The notes below the pieces were generated by a model that worked only from the letters and a program-made list of their open reading frames with translations, ran no database searches and was not told the DNA's origin. The position numbers and the translations under genes were made by a program. A DNA stretch of 64,000 nt from Incurvaria masculella (Eukaryota > Arthropoda > Insecta > Lepidoptera > Incurvariidae): assembly GCA_946894095.1 (NCBI GenBank), contig OX335663.1:1488001-1552000 (forward strand), in the 5' to 3' direction. This document shows positions 1-10,100 of this stretch, piece after piece (position 1 is the stretch's first letter; the number at the start of each line of letters is the position of its first letter).

Positions 1-90
1 GGGAATGTGGTGTATTGGGCTAATATCATAACGGTAGTTGTGTGGTATTAGCCGTCTATGTCAGGTTGCATAAAAAAACCTATCTTTTTT
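1..90 (+). repeat. SINE tail fragment
   Basis: This is the 3' end of the window's commonest SINE tail: 'gggaatgtggtgta', then 'gctaatatcata', then 'ggtattagcc', then a short A-run. It matches the tails at 32,700-32,786 and 36,270-36,335. The head lies outside the window. Plus orientation is given by the terminal A-run. Confidence 0.75.
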
Positions 91-229
91 GTCCAGTTAG
101 ATGTAGTCTGCTCATTAGTAAAAAGAGAATTCTATTGAGGCTGTCAGCCTTTCTAAATTTTGCTCTTTCCCCTTAGTGATTAGTGTCTACAGAATGCAAA
201 GGTAGAATTACCTGTAAAAGAAAGGGTGT
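91..229 (+). other. Region upstream of the NOP9 start
   Basis: A strong pyrimidine tract followed by TTAG at 173-176 looks like a 3' splice site. It is followed by about 53 bases leading to the ATG at 230. An in-frame TAA at 215-217 means this stretch cannot be coding in the NOP9 frame. I read it as 5'UTR, with any upstream exon outside the window. Confidence 0.4.
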
Positions 230-1161
230 ATGACTGATAACATTTCAGAAACACTAGTCAACAACGTTCTGGATCGTACGAAAGGCGATGAGATCAACAT
301 CGTCGGTAACCAACTAGGGTGCCGCGTCATCGAACTGCTGCTCCCGTACGCCTCCGCCGAAGACCTGGAGCGCTACATGGACGTTCTATACCCGGAGCTA
401 CGGAGACTATGCTCCGACAACTTCTCCAGTCATGTCATCGAGAAGCTACTCACGGTCTCCTGCGAGCGAGCGACGGAAAACTTGCAGACACAAGCGGAGA
501 TTGACGATGACAGCGAAGATGAAACGCCGAAAAAGAAATCTAAAACGGAGCTCAAAACGGAAAATACGTCAAAGTTCAAAGAAGATCATTTGAAGAATTG
601 CTACGATTTTACATTAAAAGTTTGTAAATACGCGCTGAACAATTTGGAAGACTTTGTGTTTGATAACTACGCGAATCATATGCTACGGAGTGCGATACGA
701 TGTCTAAGCGGAATCACTCTATTGCCAGGCGAGAAACTCAAGAAGAATATATTTAAGGACACAACGGAACATGAGACCCACCATAAGAGTATACCGCCGC
801 ACCTGACGAAGATAAAGTATCGCGTCGTACCCGACGAATTTAAGGAGGTTGTAAGGGACTACGCTGAGCGTCTATCGCAGTGGCCACAGTTCAAAGACCT
901 CCCCTATAGAAATATCACGTCGGGTCTGCTTCAAGTGTTACTGTTTGCAGTGAAGAATGTGGATAAAGCACTGACTAGGAATATTTTGAAGAAACTGCTG
1001 AATGAGAGTTTCGCACCCGAGGACTGGAACGGTGATGATGATAGCAAAGATGATAAAAAGGCGGTCGATGTTGATAATGAAGAAACCGGTGATGATAAGG
1101 CCCAAAATGGCATTCAACCCATGAGGTTGCCTCCAGTCTTCACATCTGAAGGGGCCACCAG
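230..1161 (+). CDS. Nop9: NOP9 coding exon 1
   Basis: It encodes residues 1-310 plus two bases of codon 311. It contains the N-terminal Puf-like repeats and two charged, probably disordered loops. The donor is AG|GTATTA at 1162. Reading on past the donor reaches a stop at 1183 with no further NOP9-like sequence, so the donor is used. Confidence 0.85.
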
Positions 1162-4100
1162 GTATTATGTTTCTGCATTATGAATTCATTTTGGAGACGA
1201 TGTCTGTCTGGCACAATTATTAACGCACATTCACGGTGATCTAAAGAGTTTGGTCATTGAACATTGGATCCTCGAGCCTAAATCGACTAAATGTACAGCG
1301 GAGCTATCCGTGCCTGGTGAGCACTGCTCAGCTTCCTATGAAAACAGTTAGTTTAATTTTTTGAGAAATAAAATTTTTCAAGAAAACGTTTGAAATTTGA
1401 AATTAATGACTTTCCGACGTCTAATGGAATAAAGTTTGGGAAAAAGGATATTTTTTTGGGTTTATAAAAATGTGTAGATCCTTCCTGTGCAGCAAAATCC
1501 GGGCAACATGATAATTTTATGTATTTAATGAAACATCCATCGCTTAGATCCCCCTTAAACATATGAACATTTTTAGGACATACATACATACATTACCATA
1601 CAACTACAAAAACAATAACCAAGCCGGAAGTTATTGTTAATGCGAAACTTTCAAAATTCTAAATGGACTTTACGATATACCCAACCTTCGAACCATATTT
1701 AATATGAACACTAATGAGAGACTTCGTGGACATTCTCTAAAACTAAACCAAAGTTACTTCAACACTAACCCAAGAGAACATTTCATATCCAACCGAGTGG
1801 TGGACTCTTGAAACAAACTGCCACAAGAAGTGATCAGTGCTATAACAGTGAACTGGTTCAAAAGCCAATTGGACAGTTATTTAAAAAAAAAACAGACATT
1901 TCATAACCAAATAGTGCACTCAACCAGGCATCCGTCACTCCTAAATACCTACTGAGATCTTCACCTACGGCACTTGGGAACCCGAGGTTCCAAATTCTGT
2001 CAGGGCCGCCGCGCGCACACGCTCGCACGTCCACGACGTCCAGTCAATCAGTCGTTTCGGAAAGGGCAATTTCGCCGTTTTTATTCCTAATAATGTCTTA
2101 TCATCATATAATTAAATATAATAACTGTTGCGTGAACGGATGTCATAGTACACAGAAGAATTTGAAGTTACCTTTTTTTACGCTACCGAAATATTCTGAA
2201 AGGTGATTTAGTTTTTTTAGTTTCAGGTTTATTGACGTTTTTATGTAAGTAGGTATGTGGTATAAAATAGTATAACATAAATTGGTTTCGTCTAGTGAAA
2301 CAATAATGGGCAATCATACTTATTGCCTATTCTCCTTTGCTGCATGTATTTTTTTGCCGTACCAGGAGCACGGCTTTCCTTTCATGAGCACGGCGATATT
2401 GAACTAAATGCAAAACACAGACAATGTTTCATTACCGTTTCGACCATCTTTTTATCAAATGTGATATTATCAATCCGGCCTTAATCAACAATGCCAAACA
2501 ATCTTAGACCAAAGAACATCGAAAACACCGAAATACACAGAAAACATCAAACTACGCCGTTAAAGCCAATCAACACTAAACAATATCAATAAAAACCGCA
2601 AAACAATAAACCACACATAACAGCAACAGGCATAATTGTGACGCAAAATCTTGAAATAATAACAATTGCAGACACATTATAAAAAAAATATTTTGAAAGA
2701 TTTGTTTGTATTTTATTCGACAATAAACAATAGGCGGCGGCCGTGTGTGATAACCTTAGCGAAAGCCGCATTCCAGCGACATGGGGCGGGTGAGCGACGA
2801 CGCGTTTCATCTCGCCGCTGCGCCGGCAATGAGCGACGTAATCAATACTTTAGAATAACGACCATTAGGATGAAAATTGATAAAATACTGTCGGGGAGTG
2901 CAACTTCTGTGCGTAGCACTATTAGTTATTCTGTGACTCAACCAATGACATACACGCATCAGCTTTAAGGATGTTCCGACCCATACAATGTTTTTTTTAC
3001 ACAGAACGCAAAAAGTATTGCACTTTAAGGCACGAATTCGTCAAAAATATTAAATATAGCCATAGTAGTTGCAGCGAAAACATATTCACAATTTCAGATT
3101 TAATGGTTTCGTTGTAATTGCCGATTAGAAGTTTTACACCGTTAGATGGCGCTGTTAAATAAAAATCGTATTTAAATAAATTGTAACAAAACCAATAATC
3201 CTGAAATTGTGAAATTGTTTTCGCTGCAAGTAATATGACTATATTAAACTTTTATTATTAATTAGTGGCTTAAAGTGCAATACTTTTTGCGTTATGTGTG
3301 CAAACAAGTTTATATGGGTCGGAACAGCCTTAAGGCCCTGGTACTATCCAAATCGCAAAGTTAGACGAGGCACCCCAAGTTAACTAACTAAGTCTGACGA
3401 TTATAAGTGTGATTCTTACAATATATGATTCCTTGTCTAGGAATCGAACTATTTTCGTTAATGTATGTTTCCTTTTTCTATACAAAATACATTGCGGAAA
3501 CGGTGTCCATTTCCGAACTTTTTTGACTAAATGTATAAATCTAAAAGCAAATGGAATTTTTTGTTTATGCATATTTGCTGTTTTTGCTTATATCTAGAAA
3601 TCGAATTACTTTCAGATTTCTAATGAGAAAAATCAACTTTTCTATTTTTATTATTATTTAAATAAATGATAGAATAAAAAAATATTAACAATCCATTATC
3701 AGTCTGGAGTTCTATTTGGATTTGCTGAAGAGTTTAACTACATATTATTACATTTGTTAAAAAGTGCATTTGTATGGCGCGAGTAGTTGGCTAGTCCTAG
3801 CGCCTTAAGCTGCTAGTGTATATAAATAAATAAATAAATAATAATTCATAGAGAGTTATTATCCCGCAGGCTACTAGAAGCAGCCCTGTTCGTGGCCAAG
3901 AAGAAGACGTACACGCAGATCTACGCTCGCTGCTTTATCAGTCGGCTGGCACGGCTCGCGGCCACGCCGATGCTCAACTTCACGGTCCAGCGGCTCTTTG
4001 ACAACTGCACAGTCAAGGAGGAGGTATTACTGTCTGTTCATCTGTCACTCTCCTATCTGAACTTAAGGCGGCCCGACCCGCTCATCTCCCCATACAAAAG

Positions 4101-7100
4101 GGGAAAGAAGATCACGCCCATATTTCTTGTCAGAGATCCAAAATGTTTCTTAAAATAGCTTTATTGGATCGAACTAGATGTCTGATGACCATTGGCATTG
4201 TAAAATTGTGTTTGGTTTCTAAGTTATAAGGTCCGGAAGTTCGAATTTTTCGCGCGTTTTACACAATAACTTTGGAGGTGGATTACGCAATGATAAAGTA
4301 AGAACATCGTAAAAAGATTAGTCATCAGACATAGCTTATTTAATCAAGATTTATGATCTATTTGGTTTTTGTTAGATTTTTGACTACAGCGGTCGTGGTT
4401 TACTTTTAGCTATAAGTCGTCTTGAAATTAAATTTTTTGTAAATCTTACCGAATCATACACTATGCACATTGTCTTTTTTGTGGACATGTTTCATGTTCC
4501 TCATCACGGAGCCTGTCTTATTCTTTGAAACAGAAAAGGTCCCAGAGCGCAACAGCACGGTTTTGTACCGTGCCCGCGAATGAGTTGGGCCCGCCGGGTT
4601 GGGCCACCTTAATCAGATGGGGCTCGCAGCCGGAACTACGGGTCCGGCTGTTTGGACCAGAGTACCGCACGACTCAGTTGGGACGCAGTTGGGGTTCAGC
4701 CCATCGTCGGCTTCGGCCTTCGGTCCCCAATATTTGAGGCTGGACTCGCGGGGGCATGTGGTTAGCTGTAGGGGTGGGCAATTATTATTATTAGTACTCT
4801 AGGAGGGGACGGACATTCGTTTTGTAGATCTTGAGATGTTTGTTTATTTTTTTTTTTATGTAACTGGACATGGATGGCTAATACCACAATGACAGTTATG
4901 ATATTATCCCATTACACTGCATTCCAGAAGGAATTAGTTGCGATGCCAGGAGTTTTCCTTTATGAGCATGGCTACATTGAAATGAATGGAACGCACGGAC
5001 CATTTTTCATTGACATTGCCAATGAAAAAGCCCGGGCGGGCTTAAACTTACCACCTAGTCAAGGAAGGGGACCCACAGTTTCACATGGATTCTGAACCAT
5101 GGAACAGCTCGCATTCGTGACGACATGTGTGAAAGAAAGTGGTGCATGACCAGGGCGAACATTTCAATGCAAGGCAAGTCCATGCGCCACTAAGCTATTA
5201 GCCGCTCTTTAGCGCTAAGATTTTATACATTATACATGTCAAATCACGTAACAATATCTGTCCCGTGCAGCTGGAGATGATGTTCGATGAGCTGTCGGGC
5301 GAGTTCCCGGCGATCCTGAGCTGCGGCAACACCGGCGTGCTCGTCTCCGTCGTCAAGGCGTGCCTCCGGCTCAAGGCGAGGCAGGCCCAGTTCCTTGCGG
5401 TACGCCTCGCTTCAGTTATTAGACGCGTGGGCTCTGCCATTTAAAAAAAAACCGGCCAAGTGCGAGTCGGACTCGCACACGAAGGGTTCCGTACCATCGT
5501 AAAAAAATGTATACAAAAAAATCACGTTTTTTGTATGGGGTCCCCCTTTAATTTTAATTATTTCTTAATCTTACCTATTTGTTGTTATAGCGGCAAAAAT
5601 ACACACTCTGTGAAAATTTCAGCTGTCTATCTGTTACGGTTACTGAGATACAGCCCTGTGACAGACGGACAGACGGACGGACGGACGGACAGCGGAGGCT
5701 TAGTAATAGGGTTCCGTTTTCACCCTTTGGGTACGGAACCCTAATGATACAAAATGGCCGACTGTATTTCTTCTCATGCATGTTGTAGGGGCTGAGGGGT
5801 GTTATCTACTAATTATGTTAGAGATAATCCCGTATTTTATTTTATATTTTGATTTTTTATTATTTATTATTTTTCATCTAATTTAATGAAGCAATAGCAA
5901 CATAGAGATTCTCGAAAGATTCCAGAGCAAGTCATTGAGAGCAATGCTGGACACACCCTACTACCCTAGGGGAATTTGCCGCTTCGACCATCGTCCATTC
6001 AATGTGATAGTACTAACCCGGGCGGGATGAAACCTTAGTAAGGATGGGGGACCTTCAGTTTTATGTGGTATCTGAACCACGGCAAGCCTCAACGGTTGAA
6101 AATGTTCACCAATCCAGGACCCAACCGCTTTCAGAGGTGCTTACCCAGCTTATCGAACCACAAGGCGTTGCGCCACTCGGCTACGCCATATGCCGCGCTT
6201 AAGGTGGCCCATCCCGCTCATCTCCCCATACAAAAGGGGAAAGAAGATCACGCCCATATTTCTTGTCAGAGATCCAAAATTTTGCTCAAAATAGCTTTAT
6301 TTGATCGAACTAGATGTCTGATGACCGTTGGCATTGTAAAATTGTGTTTGGTTTCGAAGTTATAAGGTCTGAAAGTTCGCATTTTTCGCGCGTTTTTTAC
6401 AATAACTTTGGAGGTGGATTACGCAATGATAAAGTAAGAACATATTAAAAAGATTAGTCATCAGACATAGATTATTAAATCAAGATTTATAATCTATTTG
6501 GTTTTTGTTCGATTTTTTACTACAGCGGTCGTGGTTTACTTTTAGCTATAAGTCGTTTTGAAATTAAAATTTTCATAAATCTTACCAAACCATACACTAT
6601 GCACATTGTCTTTTTTGTGGACATGTTGCATCTTCCTCATCACGGAGCCTGTCTTATTCTTTGAAACAGAGAAGGTCCCAGAGCGCAACAGCACGGTTTT
6701 GTACCGTGCCCGCGAATGAGTTGGGCCCGCCGGGTTGGGCCGCCTTAACATAAAAAAAATCCTTAGAATAAACTAGCTTTTCACCAAGTAGCCCTTTGAC
6801 GTAGAGTTTTAAGACACCCTGTGTTCGCTCTATGTCGTATCGTTGACGTCCGCAGAGTCTGAAGGCGGCGCTGCAGTGCACGGATCCGGATAAACGGCGC
6901 TACCTTCCCGCGCTGACACTCCGGCTGGTGCCGGCGGAGCGCGCGGACCTCGCCGCGCTGCACCGCGAGTACTTCGTGAACATCCACGGCTCGCTCGTGC
7001 TGCAGACGCTGCTGCACTTCCAGAGGCCTACCGAGGTTTGTATTATTTAATAATGATTTATTATTATTTATTTTCCTTAAGTTGGCCCAACCCGGCGGGA

Positions 7101-10100
7101 CTAACTCATTCGCGGGCAAGGTGCAAAACCGTGCTGTTGCGCTCTGGGACCTTCTATGTTTCAAAGAAAAAGATAGGCTCCGCGATGAGGAAGATGCAAC
7201 ATGTCCACAAAAAAGACAATGTGCATAGTGTATGATTTGGTAAGATTTACGAAAATTTTAATTACAAAACGACATATAGCTAAAAGTAAACCACGATCGC
7301 TGTTGTCAAAAATCTAACAAAAACCAAATAGATTATAAATCTTGATTAAGTAATCTATGTCTGATGACTAATCTTTTTAAGATGTTTTTACTTTATCATT
7401 GCGTAATCCACCTCCAAAGTTATTGTATAAAACGCGCGAAAAATTCGAATTTTCAGACCTTATAACTTAGAAACCAAACACAATTTTACAATGCCAACGG
7501 TCATCAGACATCTAGTTCGATCAAATAAAGCTATTTTGAGTAAAATTTGGGATCTCTCACAAGAAATATGGGCATGATCTTCTTTCCCCGTTTGTATGGG
7601 GAATTGAGCGGGTTGGGCGCTTTAAGTCTTCCTCTAGGAAAAATCCCAGAAGACATTTTCTATGCAACAGAAGTTTTACACTCCTGGAATCAACTACCAC
7701 AGGAAGTCATAAGTGCCGTAATGGGTTTAAAAATTTACTACAAAAATATAAATATACAAACAAACCATAAATAAAGACTAACCGACGGTATAATACCCAG
7801 ATCTCGATGCAAATTGTGGTTCGTTATATCATAAGGTGCGTTTGTTATCATGCGCAGCAAAGTCAATATGCAGAGATAATATTTCATATTTCATATTTCA
7901 AATTCTTTATTCAATTGAGCATTTTACAAGTGTACAATACATAATTGTATACACTCAATACTATAGAATATGTCCAAACATGTAAATTTCACAATTTCCA
8001 ATAAATAAGTACACAGTAAATTAGATACAGTCACAGAAGCCTTTACAGTTGTCAAAATTTAAAATTAACTGCAGTAGTCCATACATGAAAAAATAAATAA
8101 TAATAAAACCAAAATGTAAAATAATAGGCAGTGAGATAATTACAGTAAATTCATCATTAGTAAGTTATTTAAATTCATAAGTTAAAAAGTCATCAATAGA
8201 ATAAAATACATTTTCAATTAGGATAGTCTTCACGCTGCTTTTAAATTGACACACTGGTAGAACAGTTAAATAGCCAGGTAAGTGATTGTATAATTTTATT
8301 TTTAAATGGTCAGCCTGTTTCTTAACTCGAGACAGATGTGTATGCGGCAAGATGAGATTATGTCTTAACCGAGTTGGATATTTGTGAACCATTTCATGTG
8401 TAGAAATGGACGGGGCCTCGTTCCACTGTGCAGGTGGTGAACGGCCTGCTGGAGCTGTCCGCGGACGAGCTGGAGGTGATCCTGGCCGACGCGAAGGGAT
8501 GCCACGTGGCGGACGCGTTCTTCCAGGCGCCGTTCGTCGGCGTGAAGGCGCGCGACAAGATGATATGGAAACTCAAGGTGCGTCCCTACGTGCACTCCGT
8601 CAAATCGAGACTGGAGCTGTTGCCGTCTCAATCTAATGGCCGACTCGGCAGCTCAACAACACCCATGTGTTGTTATTGAATTATTAATATTATTTGTCAG
8701 CCTCAATAGCAAAGTGGCGCGACACTTCGGCGATCGCTCTCCGAAGTTAAGCAACGCTGGGTCCGGTCTGGTCTTGGATGGGTGAGCATTCGACCGTTGA
8801 GAGAGGCTGGCCGTGGTTCGGATTCCACGTTAAACTGTCGGTCCCCCCCTTCCTTACTTACTAGGTGGTAGGGTTAATCCCGCCCGGGTTGGTACCATCG
8901 CATTGGATGAACGATGGTCGAAGCGGCAACGAAAATTGTCCGTGTTTTCCATCCAGTTCGATGTAGCCGTGCAATATAAGGAAGGTCCTGGCATGGCACC
9001 AAGTTCCCATCTGGTGTGTTGGCCTAATACCATGACAGAACTTGTGGTATTAGCCATCCATGTCCAGTCACATAAAAAAAAACTCATGTGTTGTTATTGA
9101 ATTATTAATATTATATCTGCCTACAGAATTAATATGATAAATAAATAAGGGAAACAGTTAATCTAATTGTTGTGTCCCCCTCTTGTGTCCCGCGCCGCCG
9201 TCTCTATGCGGATCGGGTGGCGCGAGCCGCGCCCCTGGAGCTGCAATGGGGCGCAGGGAGCATATGATCGGGAATCGGGAACCGATCCTGAAACACAACA
9301 TACAAGTGGTAAAACACAGTAATATTTCGGCATTTGCCGTTATCAAACAATATTCAGTCTTGGGACACAAGATGTGTGTCCCAAAAAACCAGATTAGCTG
9401 TTTCCCTTATTTATTTATCATATTAATTCTGTAGACAGTAATAATATGAATTACAACGATTGTTGTTTATGTGTTTGTTGTAGAGACAACACCATAACCA
9501 GTTATTGAATTATGTCACGTATGATGGAACGTAGGTATTTTTTCCGCCCAAAAGGCAGGTTCAGAGAATGACATTTCATTTCATTAACGAATTAGCTTCG
9601 GTTTAAATTTATATTAGCTTTATATTTATACTATCTCTATGTTATTAGATTTAGATTTAGATTAGCTTATAGTAACTGGTGAAGGACCACCACCTCGTAT
9701 ACGTCTATGCACATTTAAAGAAACATGCTTAAAATATGCTCCATGCTTGATGTACATAGTTGTCACTCAAATTGGCGTTACGGCAAACCGATCGACTGGC
9801 GTTTTCAAATGTATGGAGAAATTGAAGAGCGCGCGCAGCGGGCGTTAAGCGAACTAACATTTGCGAGTCCGAGCTTGATTTGACAGCTTACTTAACGTTG
9901 CCGTAAATACGTCGACGTTGCCGTTTACGTCCACTCCGCGTTTTCATACAAATCGGAAGTCCGCGTTCGACTTTGACAGCTTGAAGAAGTAAAACCACAG
10001 AATATCTAGTAAAAACTTGTATGGAGTTTGGAGAAAACGCCAGTCGATAGGTTTGCCGTAAACGCCAATTTAGGTGAGAACTCAGACTGACCACTCAGCC

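Noticed and set aside
8406..8679. Several overlapping frames around NOP9 exon 5
   Set aside because: Only the frame between the acceptor at 8434 and donor at 8577 splices in phase; the others are shadows of GC-rich coding sequence.
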